Part shown: positions 11,050-19,968 of the stretch, one piece after another
Numbering within the stretch: the first letter of the stretch is position 1
Layout of the letters: the number at the start of each line of letters is the position of its first letter
NCBI RefSeq assembly: GCF_014212135.1
Contig: NZ_JACJVQ010000001.1
Location: forward strand, 1-64,000
Source of the DNA: Cohnella thailandensis
GTDB taxonomy: Bacteria > Bacillota > Bacilli > Paenibacillales > Paenibacillaceae
Length of the DNA stretch: 64,000 bases
Direction: 5' to 3'
Notes under the pieces: model-generated
Databases searched by the model: none
Told to the model about the DNA's origin: nothing
Seen by the model: the letters and a program-made list of their open reading frames with translations, nothing else
Program-made: the position numbers and the translations under genes

Positions 11050-13557
11050 TTATTTAACGAGCTGTCCGCGAGTCACGCCGAGCTGATTGGTCGCCTTCAG
11101 CTTTTTCCATACCTCGGTGCCCGAGACGCGGCCCTCCATCGCATCGCGATAGAGCTTCAGCACTTCTTGAACCTTCTCTCCCGACTCCTCCAGAAACTCG
11201 ACCCGGTAGGACGAAACTCCAAGCTCGAGGAAGTTCTGCAGGTATTCCGCGCCGGACTGCTCGATCGCGTTATACACCGTGTTGCGGCAGCCTTCGTCCA
11301 CCCGCACCGGATGGTTCATGCCGATCCGGTCCTGCAGGGACGCGCGCGACTGCTCGCAAGGGCGGCCGCAATTCGTGTAGTCCGTCCCTTCGCTGAGGAA
11401 CGTGCAGTAAACGCAATGCTCCGTATGGAACATCGGCATATGCTGATGGATGACCAGCTCCAGGCGGGACGTATCCGCGAGCCGGAGCATGTCGACCATC
11501 TGCTGGATGTTCAGGTCGTAGGACGGGGTCACCCAATCAAGGCCGACCTCGCGGAACAGCTCGACCGTCTTGTGGTTCGAGACGTTCAGCGAGAAGTCGC
11601 CGATCAGCATCGGGTGTTCCTCGTTCGGTTTCTCCGCCCGTTCCTTCAAGTAGTAGTAGAGCGCCCCCGTATTCCGGACGAGCACCGCGTCGGGCTTCAG
11701 GTTCAGAATGTTGCGGTGGTAGCCGTTCTCTCCCGGCATATGGATGCGCGGCGTCGCGAGAGCGATCGGCTTGCCGGCCTCGCGGCAGATCGCGATCGCA
11801 TCCGGGAATTGCTTAATGAACTCGAAGTCGGCGTAGATCATCGAGACGTCGGTCTTCACGGCGGCTTCTACTTGCTCCAGGGTACGGCACAGCGCCGTCA
11901 TCCTCGGAGACGTAACCGGAGCCGGCGCTTTCTCTATCGGCGTCTCCTCCATCGGCAAGCGGGTATACTTCGGAGGCTGTTCGCGCAGCAGCTCCAATTG
12001 CAGGGCCGCCTCCCGGCGAATCCGGTTCAGCTCGCTCTTCGGAACGATGACCTCGCCTTCCAGCGACACCTTGAGCTGGTCGAGCCAATAGAGAGTTCCG
12101 CCCAACCGTCCGAGCTGCTCTTCCAGCACCTCTTGGCCGAGAGGACGCTTCTCCGCCTTCTCCAATGGCATCTGCGACTGCACGACAACGGTCGTCCCCT
12201 TGTCGAGATCGGTCCACAACGTACGCAACGGAGCGCCTTCGCGTCCTTCGACCGTAACGGCCGCAGGGAACACGCGGTAAGGCTTATCGGTCTCGAACGT
12301 GCCGCGCAGTCTCTTGTCCAGCGCCGGGTCGCTCGTTTTCCAGATCCTGTCGCCCTCGTGAAGACGGGTAAGATCGACGTCGTTGCGCCCCATCACGATC
12401 TCGATCCGGCTTCCTTCCGTCACTTCCCCTTCCAGCTTCAAGCCGCCGCGGCGAAGGTCATAAACGCGGCCGCCTTCTTCCTTCTTCGTCGGATCGCCGG
12501 CGTCGAACACCAGGCCGTCACCGCGCTTCAGCGGGGCTTCGATCGAACAGATCACGCCGTCCCTTAGAATTTTCTCGACTCGGCCCAGGTAGACCCCGCG
12601 GCTCTTCGGGAACGTTCCGTCGACGAGCTTCTTGTTGTTCGTGCCTTCCAGGAAGCCGTGCGTAAAGCCGCGCGAGAAGCTCTGCTGCAGCTCGCGAATC
12701 TCCTCGGCCGTCGGGCCGGCGTCGTCGCCGTCGAAATACTTATCGATCGCCCGGCGGTACTTGCTTACGACGTTGGCGACGTATTCCGGGCTCTTCAGGC
12801 GGCCTTCGATCTTGAAGGACGTCACGCCCGCCTCGATGAGCTCGGGCACCAGATCGATCGCCGCCAGATCCTTCGGAGACAGCAGATACGCGATATCTCC
12901 CATCGGCTTGTGAACGCCGTCGACCATCAGATCGTACGGAAGGCGGCAGGCCTGCGCGCACTCCCCGCGGTTCGCCGAACGTCCTCCCCATACCTCCGAG
13001 GTGAGGCATTGACCCGAATACGAAACGCACAGCGCCCCGTGCACGAACACCTCCATCGGCAGCTTCGCCTGCTCGCCGATCTTGCGGATCTGCTTCAAGT
13101 TGTTCTCCCGGCCCAGCACGACGCGCTCCAGGCCGAACGGCTTCGTGAACTCGACCGCTTCCGGAGAGGTAATCGTCATCTGGGTAGAACCGTGAATCGG
13201 GAAGTCCGGTGACATCTCCCGAATCATTTTGACCAGGCCGAGATCCTGCACGATAACCGCGTCCACTCCGGCTTCGATGCAAGCGTCGACCAGAATGCGG
13301 GCGTCGCGCAGCTCGTCCTCGAACACGAGAATGTTGAACGTCAGGAAGCCCTTGACGCCGTAGCGATGCAGGAATCGCATGATCTCCGGCAATTCCGCCA
13401 TCTTGAAGTTGTTCGCGCGAGCGCGGGCGTTGAACTTCTCCACACCGAAGAAGATCGCGTTCGCCCCGTTCGCCACCGCCGCTCTCATGCATTCCCAATC
13501 GCCCGCGGGCGCGAGCAATTCGATATCTTCACGCCGTATAACGGCTTTGTCTGTCAT
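11050..13557 (-). CDS. U32 family protein, RlhA-like (23S rRNA C2501 hydroxylation)
   Basis: Annotated as peptidase U32 in databases, but this branch acts in RNA hydroxylation; E. coli RlhA makes 5-hydroxycytidine in 23S rRNA. The N-terminal TIM barrel (ELLAPAGDWECMRAAVANGANAIFFG, VQDLGLVKMIREMSPDFPIHGSTQM) leads to the Cys-rich signature CLTSEVWGGRSANRGECAQACR, expected to bind an iron-sulfur cluster. A collagenase-like middle region (DUF3656 type) follows, then a second barrel half with HCVYCTFLSEGTDYTNCGRPCE. The length (835) fits the long RlhA form rather than the short TrhP proteins. GGAGG lies 11 bases before the ATG. Assignment to RlhA is from architecture only. Confidence 0.85.
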   Translation of the reverse strand: MTDKAVIRREDIELLAPAGDWECMRAAVANGANAIFFGVEKFNARARANNFKMAELPEIMRFLHRYGVKGFLTFNILVFEDELRDARILVDACIEAGVDAVIVQDLGLVKMIREMSPDFPIHGSTQMTITSPEAVEFTKPFGLERVVLGRENNLKQIRKIGEQAKLPMEVFVHGALCVSYSGQCLTSEVWGGRSANRGECAQACRLPYDLMVDGVHKPMGDIAYLLSPKDLAAIDLVPELIEAGVTSFKIEGRLKSPEYVANVVSKYRRAIDKYFDGDDAGPTAEEIRELQQSFSRGFTHGFLEGTNNKKLVDGTFPKSRGVYLGRVEKILRDGVICSIEAPLKRGDGLVFDAGDPTKKEEGGRVYDLRRGGLKLEGEVTEGSRIEIVMGRNDVDLTRLHEGDRIWKTSDPALDKRLRGTFETDKPYRVFPAAVTVEGREGAPLRTLWTDLDKGTTVVVQSQMPLEKAEKRPLGQEVLEEQLGRLGGTLYWLDQLKVSLEGEVIVPKSELNRIRREAALQLELLREQPPKYTRLPMEETPIEKAPAPVTSPRMTALCRTLEQVEAAVKTDVSMIYADFEFIKQFPDAIAICREAGKPIALATPRIHMPGENGYHRNILNLKPDAVLVRNTGALYYYLKERAEKPNEEHPMLIGDFSLNVSNHKTVELFREVGLDWVTPSYDLNIQQMVDMLRLADTSRLELVIHQHMPMFHTEHCVYCTFLSEGTDYTNCGRPCEQSRASLQDRIGMNHPVRVDEGCRNTVYNAIEQSGAEYLQNFLELGVSSYRVEFLEESGEKVQEVLKLYRDAMEGRVSGTEVWKKLKATNQLGVTRGQLVK

Positions 13558-13630
13558 TGCGTACGTACCTCCATACCGCCCTATCGGCGGTTAATTACCC
13601 CTAGTATAGCAAACCGGAAGCCGCCGGGAC

Positions 13631-13676
13631 AAAAGAAAAGTCCGGAAGGAGCGCCGGAAGCGCTCCGTCTGGACTT
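13631..13676 (-). terminator. Terminator of the stalk-domain protein gene
   Basis: The stem AAGTCC...AGCGC / GCGCT...GGACTT (13638-13676) is followed on minus by TTTTCTTTT. It starts about 15 bases after the stop codon. Confidence 0.8.
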
Positions 13677-13691
13677 AGCAAGACAAATATC

Positions 13692-15629
13692 TTATTGAAA
13701 CTGGATAGACTGGGCTGCCTTGTTCAGCAGATCGAGGTTAAAGGCGCTGCCGTTTGCGAGGTCGTAAATCTGTTCGATAATGAACAAGTTCCCGTTATGG
13801 TCGACCATCGTAAGAATATTGCGGTAAGGGGTTCCGTTCAGCTCTTCTTCGTATACGATTCTCTTGCCGCTCTTGCCGGCGATGGTCACGTTTCCGTTCT
13901 CGATCATTTTGAAGCCGGCGGCGGTTTGCTGCTTATTTTGCACGAGCGACTGCACCGATTGATAAGCGGCGGAAAGGTCGGCAGGCTGTTCGATTACCGT
14001 AATCGAGAAGGTGGTGCCGTAATCGTTATATTGAACGTTTCCGCCTTCGAAGTCCTTGCTCGTTCCCGTCCAATGCTGCGGAAGCGTCACGCTAAAGGCG
14101 AACTTCTTGCTTGTCTTGCTTGTCGTTGCCGTCGCATCGAGAATATCGGTGCTGTCCTCGATATAGCCGATATTTTCATCGATCACAGCCGGGTCGATTC
14201 GGATCGAGTCCAATACCTTCTCGGCCATCGGCTCGTATTCGCTTTTCTTAGTTTGGAAGTAGGAGAATTCCGCATAGAAACGATGATTCCCCGCAAGCGA
14301 GAACAATTGATACTCGTCCGACCAGTTCTTCGTATCGTTCGAATAGGAGATCTTCAGCAGGATCGCCGGTTGACCGTTCCAGGTCACGTTCTTCCTTTCG
14401 ATCTCCTTGTAAAAAGGAGTATCGAATAAATGCTTCAGCCGTTCAACGCGGCGATCCACCCACTTCTCCAGCGTATCGCCCGATACCAGGGACGTCACCT
14501 TGGCATACAAATACGCGTCCTGATCGCCGGAATAGTAAAACGGGTACGCTCCTGCATCTTCGTCTTTCCACCAATCGACAGGGAGCTCGACGCTCATTCC
14601 GTAATCGTCGTGCTCAAAGGCGATCTGACCGTCCGCGACCGCCGTCAGATCCTTCACCTTCTCGTCCTTCGGGTCGAAGGTCGTCCGGAAGCTATTCAGG
14701 ATGCCGACTTCCTTCTCCAGCTCGGCGGCCGATGTCGTCTTCTTGCCGAAGACGACCGTATACAGTTTTTCGTTCGCTTGAAAGCTGCGGTATTGATAGA
14801 AGTAGCCCGTGGTGCTGTCCTTCGAAACGGCCTTGCTGTAGTCCTCTCCCGTTTGGATTGCGGGTTCATAACTAATCAGAGTCTCTTTTTCAAAGAAGTA
14901 GCTCAACATCTCTTCCTTTACTTCGGAGGAGGACAACGCGTTGGTGGCCTCCTCAACAAGGATGGCAAGGTAATAATCCTTGGCGACATCCCGGAACTCC
15001 AAGGAATCTCCGTTCGCGGACTGGTAGCTCTGAACCAAACCGGTCGGATAATTCATCGTCCAGCCATAATAGCTGTCCCCGATCTTGGTCTTGCCCGCGT
15101 CGGAATCGATCCCGGAGGCGCTCCCTCCGCTGCCCGTTCCGGCGGATGAGGACGTTGCGACCGAGATGACGATCTCCTTCGTCGCGGCGTTCGGCGTCAC
15201 CGTCGCTCCGAACGCTTGCACGACGCGGAGGGGAACCATCGTGACCCCCTTCACGACAACCGGCGCGGAGACCAGAGCGGATTTTTGACCGTCCACCCAA
15301 GCCGTCTTGCTGCCGATCGTCAATACGATCGTATGGGTCAAATATTTAAGAGTTATGACCTTATTGTCTTTAAGCTGCAGAGAAGCCCCGAAGCTTTTCG
15401 TGATGACGCTGAGCGGAACGAAGGTCGTTCCATCCTTCTGGAAAGGAGCCGTAATCGCGACGGGATTGCCGTTCACCGTCATCTGGGCGCTGCCGACCTT
15501 GAGCTTGATCGAAATCCCATCGGTCTGGGTCACGCCCTCCGCCGCCAGCGCCGGAACGGTCAAGCCGAACATAAAGGATAGAATGAGCAGGAAGGATAAG
15601 ATTGCTTTTGAATTCTTGGCTGTGACCAT
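13692..15629 (-). CDS. Secreted protein with copper-amine-oxidase-like stalk domain
   Basis: An N-terminal signal peptide (SFLLILSFMFGLTVPALAAEG) precedes a copper amine oxidase N-terminal-like domain at ~residues 40-160, with the family phrases TTFVPLSVITKSFGA and TMVPLRVVQAFGATVTPN. A Ser/Gly linker follows, then three similar beta-rich modules, each with a short hydrophobic strand, an aromatic pair and a Trp (YYGWTMNYPTG, DYGMSVELPVDWW, KFAFSVTLPQHWTG). No enzyme motif is visible. Such stalk domains are surface modules in Paenibacillaceae, not copper enzymes. It lies 20 bases after the HtrA-like protease gene, so the two are probably co-expressed, perhaps as protease and envelope partner. 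Confidence 0.75.
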   Translation of the reverse strand: MVTAKNSKAILSFLLILSFMFGLTVPALAAEGVTQTDGISIKLKVGSAQMTVNGNPVAITAPFQKDGTTFVPLSVITKSFGASLQLKDNKVITLKYLTHTIVLTIGSKTAWVDGQKSALVSAPVVVKGVTMVPLRVVQAFGATVTPNAATKEIVISVATSSSAGTGSGGSASGIDSDAGKTKIGDSYYGWTMNYPTGLVQSYQSANGDSLEFRDVAKDYYLAILVEEATNALSSSEVKEEMLSYFFEKETLISYEPAIQTGEDYSKAVSKDSTTGYFYQYRSFQANEKLYTVVFGKKTTSAAELEKEVGILNSFRTTFDPKDEKVKDLTAVADGQIAFEHDDYGMSVELPVDWWKDEDAGAYPFYYSGDQDAYLYAKVTSLVSGDTLEKWVDRRVERLKHLFDTPFYKEIERKNVTWNGQPAILLKISYSNDTKNWSDEYQLFSLAGNHRFYAEFSYFQTKKSEYEPMAEKVLDSIRIDPAVIDENIGYIEDSTDILDATATTSKTSKKFAFSVTLPQHWTGTSKDFEGGNVQYNDYGTTFSITVIEQPADLSAAYQSVQSLVQNKQQTAAGFKMIENGNVTIAGKSGKRIVYEEELNGTPYRNILTMVDHNGNLFIIEQIYDLANGSAFNLDLLNKAAQSIQFQ

Positions 15630-15649
15630 AATGTGGATGGACTCCCTTC

Positions 15650-16771
15650 TTAGTTAGCCGTGCTTGTCGTTAAAACAACCTTGCGAGTAACGAGGTCTCC
15701 GTCGGAGAGTAGCGTAATGCTTACCGATTGGCCGGGAATAAAGGTTTTCAACAGCTCGTTCAATTCCACGAGGGTCGAAACCTGCTTGCCGTTCACCGAA
15801 TACAATTGGTCGCCATCCTTCAGGCCGGCCGCGGTCGCTTCCTTCGAAGCAACCTTCGTGACGACCATCGGGTCCTCCGTCGGAAGCCCGACCACCGCCG
15901 ACCAGCTCTCTTCGAGCTCGACGCCGAGGTCCGCCCTCATGACCTTCCCGTATTTGTTGATCTGATTGACGATGTGCTGAACGGTGTCGGCCGGGATCGC
16001 GAATCCCATGCTATCGATATCAACGTCCACGAACTTCATCGAGTTGATGCCGACGACCTCGCCCTTCAGATTGACGAGAGGACCGCCGCTGTTGCCCGGA
16101 TTGATCGCCGCGTCGGTCTGCAGCAGATTGTAATAGGAGGAGACCGAACGGTTCATGCCGCTGATGACCCCGACCGTAGCCGTATTCCGCAGGGAGAAGG
16201 ATACTGGGGTTCCGAGCGCGATCACCGTCTCCCCGACTTCGACCTTCAGCGGAGACGCGGCGAACGTTGCCGGCTTCAGTCCGATCGCGTTGATCTTCAC
16301 CAAAGCCAGATCGCTGGTCGAATCCATATATTTGCGAGTTCCTTCATACTCCTTCCCTTCTGAGGTGACGACGACGATATGATCCATCTCGCTAACGACG
16401 TGGGCGTTCGTTAGGATCAGGCCGTCCCCTTTCAGAATGACTCCCGTTCCATGAGCCAAGCTGAACCGGTTGGAGGAGCTCTCATCTTGCGGCTTGCCGA
16501 TAATGGCTACGACGGATGGAGCCACTTTCTTGACGACGGAAGGCACGGGATCCGGCGCCGTGTACGTGTACTTCTTAGTTGCGGCATCGTAGGAACCCGT
16601 TCCTCCGGTCTGAGCGACGAGGGAGGAAGCCTTCACGTATACCTCGCCGTTAATGACGGCGGCATCCAGCGATACCTTGGACGGAGCGACCGCCTGAGCG
16701 CTGCTTCCCGCGAGCGATGCCGAGATCGCCAGCAAGCCGACGATCCACCTTCTGTTCCTTGACGCATTCAT
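15650..16771 (-). CDS. Secreted HtrA/DegP-like serine protease with stalk-like N terminus and PDZ
   Basis: The signal peptide (RRWIVGLLAISASLAGSSAQA) is followed by a short stalk-like segment (~residues 30-72) instead of the usual membrane anchor, then a trypsin-like domain with intact triad: H124 (TNAHVV), D154 (SDLALVK), S228 (NPGNSGGPL). A C-terminal PDZ domain (~300-370) has AAGLKDGDQLYSVNGKQV. It probably degrades or chaperones misfolded exported proteins. I start at 16771 (MNASRNRRW), 4-14 bases after GGGAGTGGGATAGAG, which puts the signal peptide at the N terminus; a longer in-frame start exists at 16840. Confidence 0.85.
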   Translation of the reverse strand: MNASRNRRWIVGLLAISASLAGSSAQAVAPSKVSLDAAVINGEVYVKASSLVAQTGGTGSYDAATKKYTYTAPDPVPSVVKKVAPSVVAIIGKPQDESSSNRFSLAHGTGVILKGDGLILTNAHVVSEMDHIVVVTSEGKEYEGTRKYMDSTSDLALVKINAIGLKPATFAASPLKVEVGETVIALGTPVSFSLRNTATVGVISGMNRSVSSYYNLLQTDAAINPGNSGGPLVNLKGEVVGINSMKFVDVDIDSMGFAIPADTVQHIVNQINKYGKVMRADLGVELEESWSAVVGLPTEDPMVVTKVASKEATAAGLKDGDQLYSVNGKQVSTLVELNELLKTFIPGQSVSITLLSDGDLVTRKVVLTTSTAN

Positions 16772-16902
16772 CTCTATCCCACTCCCCAAGCAATCAATTC
16801 CGAAAATATGGTAACGATATTTCATGGAATAATTTATCATATAAATGGTTTCAATAGTATGAAAATCTGACGTTTTTGCCCCAAAGTCTTATGAACGCCA
16901 AA

Positions 16903-16928
16903 CAGGCCGGAGATCGCTCTCCGGCCTG
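16903..16928 (-). terminator. Hairpin after the small membrane protein gene
   Basis: A 10-bp stem CAGGCCGGAG / CTCCGGCCTG with a 6-base loop lies about 40 bases downstream of the stop at 16968. The minus strand continues with TTTGG, so termination strength is uncertain. Confidence 0.55.
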
Positions 16929-16967
16929 CCGTTCCGTTCCTATTTAAATACGCTTAGCTTACTTCGT

Positions 16968-17177
16968 TTACCAGCCGCTGACCATCTTCACGTCCGCGAT
17001 GAGGAAGACCACCAATGCCACGAGCGTGAACGCGATCGCGAATACGTTCTTCTTGCCGCGGTTCATGACCAACCGGACGAGTCCGATAACGAGCAATACT
17101 GTGAAAATAACCATGAAAACGTCGAACGGAGTAAACGTGCTTGCCGATTCTTCCGCTGCATTCGCCGCCAAAAACAT
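16968..17177 (-). CDS. Small two-segment membrane protein, possibly DUF2759
   Basis: 69 residues with two membrane helices (~20-40 FMVIFTVLLVIGLVRLV and ~48-64 FAIAFTLVALVVFLI), joined by a basic loop MNRGKKN that should face the cytoplasm. An AAAAGGAGG site just before the ATG makes this a convincing gene despite its size. Size and layout resemble DUF2759 proteins of Bacillales, but I am not certain of the family. Function unknown. Confidence 0.75.
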   Translation of the reverse strand: MFLAANAAEESASTFTPFDVFMVIFTVLLVIGLVRLVMNRGKKNVFAIAFTLVALVVFLIADVKMVSGW

Positions 17178-17422
17178 GGGTGCGACCTCCTTTTATTCAT
17201 AAGCTTCCCATTATCCTATATGTTATATTCCCGAAGCCGTCCACGCAAGTGCGAACTCGTCCCCGCAACACTTTTGTCACAAGTTTGTCACGGAATGTCT
17301 ATGGCCTTTTGCCCCGAATGGGCTTATTTATCCGCGTCCTCGAAAATAAAAGATGTCCAATTTCGCCATATTTTATAACCCCTCCTCGTTCGAAGCAAAA
17401 GAAACGGATTAAAAATATTCAT
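17178..17422. other. Gene-free gap upstream of the DinB gene
   Basis: I see no gene in this gap. It separates two divergently transcribed genes and ends in the DinB promoter. Confidence 0.5.
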
Positions 17423-17452
17423 TTGACAGCCTCCGAGCGATCGCCCTATGCT
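17423..17452 (+). promoter_or_regulatory. Sigma-A promoter of the DinB-family gene
   Basis: A perfect TTGACA (17423-17428), 18-base spacer and TATGCT (17447-17452) lie 31 bases before the ATG at 17484. Confidence 0.7.
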
Positions 17453-17483
17453 ACAGGTAATTCTTGATAGGGAGGGTTCCACA

Positions 17484-17999
17484 ATGAGAGCAAGACCTGG
17501 AGCAGACGAGTATGGCGGCCACTTCGGGACGTATATCGAGCAGACCCCCGAAGGAGATTTGATTGAGTTATTGGCAAAGCAAGGAGAAGAAACGGCAGCT
17601 CTCCTCAGAGGCCTGACCGAGGAGCAAGCCCTGCACCGGTACGCCCCTGGCAAATGGAGCCTCAAGGAAGTGTTCGGCCATATCGCCGACAACGAACGGA
17701 TCATGAGCTATCGCCTGCTAAGGATCGCCCGGGGCGATACGACTCCGCTGCCCGGCTACGACCAGGATATCCTGGTGCCGGGAGGAAGCTTCGATTCCTG
17801 GACGGTACAGCAGCTTGCGGACGATTACTCGGCCGTTCGGCAAGCGACCCTTACCCTGCTTCGCGGCCTCTCCGAGGAAGCCTGGCTGCGCAAAGGAACG
17901 GCCAGCAACACGGCGATATCCGTCCGCGCGCTGGCCTGCGTCATCTCGGGTCACGAGCTTCACCATCTCCGGATCGTCAAGGAACGCTACCTGGCGTAG
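17484..17999 (+). CDS. DinB family protein (putative metal-dependent thiol-S-transferase fold)
   Basis: 171 residues of the DinB/YfiT four-helix bundle, often active as a bacillithiol transferase or of unknown role. The expected metal-binding histidines are visible: one in GHIADNERIMSYRLLRIARGD and two in the C-terminal HELHHLRIVKERYL. APGKWSLKEVFGHI is the typical first-helix signature. The start at 17484 has GGAGGG 7 bases upstream and lies just after the promoter; an earlier in-frame ATG at 17448 sits inside the -10 element. The last 23 bases overlap the convergent DUF817 gene. Confidence 0.88.
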   Translation: MRARPGADEYGGHFGTYIEQTPEGDLIELLAKQGEETAALLRGLTEEQALHRYAPGKWSLKEVFGHIADNERIMSYRLLRIARGDTTPLPGYDQDILVPGGSFDSWTVQQLADDYSAVRQATLTLLRGLSEEAWLRKGTASNTAISVRALACVISGHELHHLRIVKERYLA

Positions 18000-18834
18000 A
18001 CGGTCCCGCCGGATCTGCCCCCGGCCTTCCGGACGGTTGCTCCCGCGCTTCGGCGCGGGGCAGCACCCGGTACTTGAGCTCCTTCAGCTGCACGACGATG
18101 ATGATGCTGATGATCACGAGCATAAACCACGAGCTAAGCTTCCCCAGATGAACGACATTCCAATGCCTCTCTTGATTCGGGTACGTCCACGCCCCTAGGA
18201 ACGTCGAAATATTTTCCGCCAGCCAGATGAAGAACGCGATCAACGCATAGGAGACCAACGCATGCATGCGCAGCGTTCGCCCTCCGACCTTGAAGGTCAC
18301 GACCGTCCGGTAGAAAATAACGAGCAGCCCCGCAAGGATCGCCCAGCGGAGGTCCGCCATGTAGTGGTGGGTGAAAAAGTTGGCGTAAATGGCGACCGCG
18401 ATTCCCATGCTCCAGACGGCTTTCGGCCACCTCTCGAACCTTAGGTCGAAGCGCCGCCACGCTTGGCAGATGTAGCTCGCCACGCTCGCATACATGAAGC
18501 CGCTGTAGAGCGGAACCCCTCCCAGCTTGCTCCACGCCTCCTCGGGGTACGACCAGGAGCCCATATGCACCTTGAACAGTTCAAGGCCAAGGCCGATGAG
18601 GTGAAATAGCGTGATGACCTTGAGCTCGTCCGCGGTCTCCAGCCTCAGGGCGACCATGACGATCTGCATCGCCACGCAGATCAGCAGAATGAAATCGTAC
18701 CGGGGAATAAAGGGAATATCGACGACCTTCGTCACCGCCATCGCCGAGAAAATGGCGACCGGAAACAAGCAGCACAGCGCCTGCGTCCATCCGAATAACA
18801 GCAGCGTGCGGATGGCCCTGCGTGCTGTGCTCAT
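17977..18834 (-). CDS. DUF817 family membrane protein (YoaT-like)
   Basis: 285 residues with about eight membrane segments, matching the DUF817/YoaT family of unknown function: YPEEAWSKLGGVPLYSGFMYASVASYICQAW, THHYMADLRW and ENISTFLGAWTYPNQ are typical blocks rich in His and aromatics. The long frame upstream (to 19134) is rejected as coding because it begins in a dispersed repeat and is Arg/Gly-rich nonsense; ATG 18834 (MSTARRAIRTLLLFG) gives a normal first helix but only a weak AAGGCAGG site. Confidence 0.82.
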   Translation of the reverse strand: MSTARRAIRTLLLFGWTQALCCLFPVAIFSAMAVTKVVDIPFIPRYDFILLICVAMQIVMVALRLETADELKVITLFHLIGLGLELFKVHMGSWSYPEEAWSKLGGVPLYSGFMYASVASYICQAWRRFDLRFERWPKAVWSMGIAVAIYANFFTHHYMADLRWAILAGLLVIFYRTVVTFKVGGRTLRMHALVSYALIAFFIWLAENISTFLGAWTYPNQERHWNVVHLGKLSSWFMLVIISIIIVVQLKELKYRVLPRAEAREQPSGRPGADPAGPSTPGSVP

Positions 18835-19109
18835 GCCTGCCTTACCCGAGTCGTCTTCGGATCGGCATAGGCCGCGGTCCCTTGCGTCGTTTCCGCGGAG
18901 AGCCCCTCCGCTTCCAGCAAGACTCCGGCCGGGTTGCCCCGCTCCGGCGCGGCGGAGAAAGCATCGTATCGATGAACGAGATAAGTCGGCAAGCGCTGCA
19001 TCCTCCCCATTGACCCGGGGCCGCAAGCTCCCGCCTGCGGGCCCGGGTTCGTTGCCCCTAGAGTAGCACAGGGACATCCGATTGCTCAATGGAAGGACGG
19101 TCATAATAT

Positions 19110-19135
19110 CCTGATCGAATGGGAGAGGCGGCATA
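19110..19135 (-). repeat. Dispersed intergenic repeat, single copy
   Basis: On minus this reads ATGCCGCCTCTCCC-ATTCGATCAGG, nearly the same as the copy at 858-883. It lies in the gap 18835-19154, in which I see no gene. Confidence 0.65.
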
Positions 19136-19154
19136 GGGACTCATTGGTTCATGA

Positions 19155-19865
19155 TCACACGCTTTCTTCCGAATGGGATGGATCGCCGGCGATCCGGTCG
19201 ATCGCCCGTACGATTCCGTACAGCGCGAGGCACAACGCGACGGCGACGAACTCGAGCTGAACCAAGTACCACGGCCACGGTCCCAGCAGATCGAGCAGGG
19301 AGCCGCCGGACGGCTTGCGGGCCAGGAACATGAAGTTCGTGCCCGCCAGCCAATTCGCGATCGCGGCTGGCACCGCCAGCAGGTTCAGCCAGAGCACCGC
19401 CCGGAACGCGGAGCCGAGCGTCGGCCGGTACCTCTCCACCGCGGTCATGTATACGCTCGCCGACACGATGGCGATGTGGGCGATGAAGAAGTGGAAGTAG
19501 CGGAATTCCGGGAACGACTCCCTGAGATCCGGAGTGAGCAGCGCCTGCATGGCCCCGAGAAGACCGAGGAAGAAGGTCACTTCGTACAGCCGCCGGTTTC
19601 CCGTCAGCAGGAGGGCGACCGAGAACCACAGCATGATGCTGCATAATTGAAATGGCAAAGCGCCGATTCCCCAGCCGTCCGATATCGCGTACGACACTTG
19701 CAGGGACAGCTCGCTTCCGATCAAAACCGCAACGATCGCGAGCTTCACGGCACGGCCGATCCTCGGCCCTCTCAGCCTCGCCCGCAAGGCGACGATCGCC
19801 GCGACCGCGATAGCCGCGGCCGCCAAAGCGGCCCAATGCGCCGCATGAAACGCCTCGAACTCCAT
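19155..19865 (-). CDS. YwaF/TIGR02206 family integral membrane protein
   Basis: About 236 residues with seven predicted membrane helices. The blocks WGIGALPFQLCSIMLWFSVALLL, RYFHFFIAHIAIVSASVYM and GTNFMFLARKP are characteristic of the TIGR02206 (B. subtilis YwaF) family, whose function is unknown. The ATG at 19865 follows AAGGAGGG by about 6 bases; the upstream in-frame ATG at 19886 would place that site inside the gene. Confidence 0.82.
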   Translation of the reverse strand: MEFEAFHAAHWAALAAAAIAVAAIVALRARLRGPRIGRAVKLAIVAVLIGSELSLQVSYAISDGWGIGALPFQLCSIMLWFSVALLLTGNRRLYEVTFFLGLLGAMQALLTPDLRESFPEFRYFHFFIAHIAIVSASVYMTAVERYRPTLGSAFRAVLWLNLLAVPAAIANWLAGTNFMFLARKPSGGSLLDLLGPWPWYLVQLEFVAVALCLALYGIVRAIDRIAGDPSHSEESV

Positions 19866-19930
19866 CGTTCTCCCTCCTTCCCGCATCGATAATCGCCTCG
19901 CCGGTTACAACCCCATTTTAGAAAAAACGC

Positions 19931-19962
19931 GCAAAAAAAATAGTACCATCTTTATCTGGTAC
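19931..19962 (-). terminator. Terminator of the two-component operon
   Basis: GTACCA / TGGTAC (19943-19962) closes an 8-base loop and is followed on minus by TATTTTTTTT. It lies just after the response regulator stop at 19969. Confidence 0.7.
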
Positions 19963-19968
19963 CATTCG

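Noticed and set aside
18835..19134. 100-codon N-terminal extension of the DUF817 protein
   Set aside because: It begins inside a dispersed repeat and has no sequence character of the family; DUF817 starts with its first helix at 18834.
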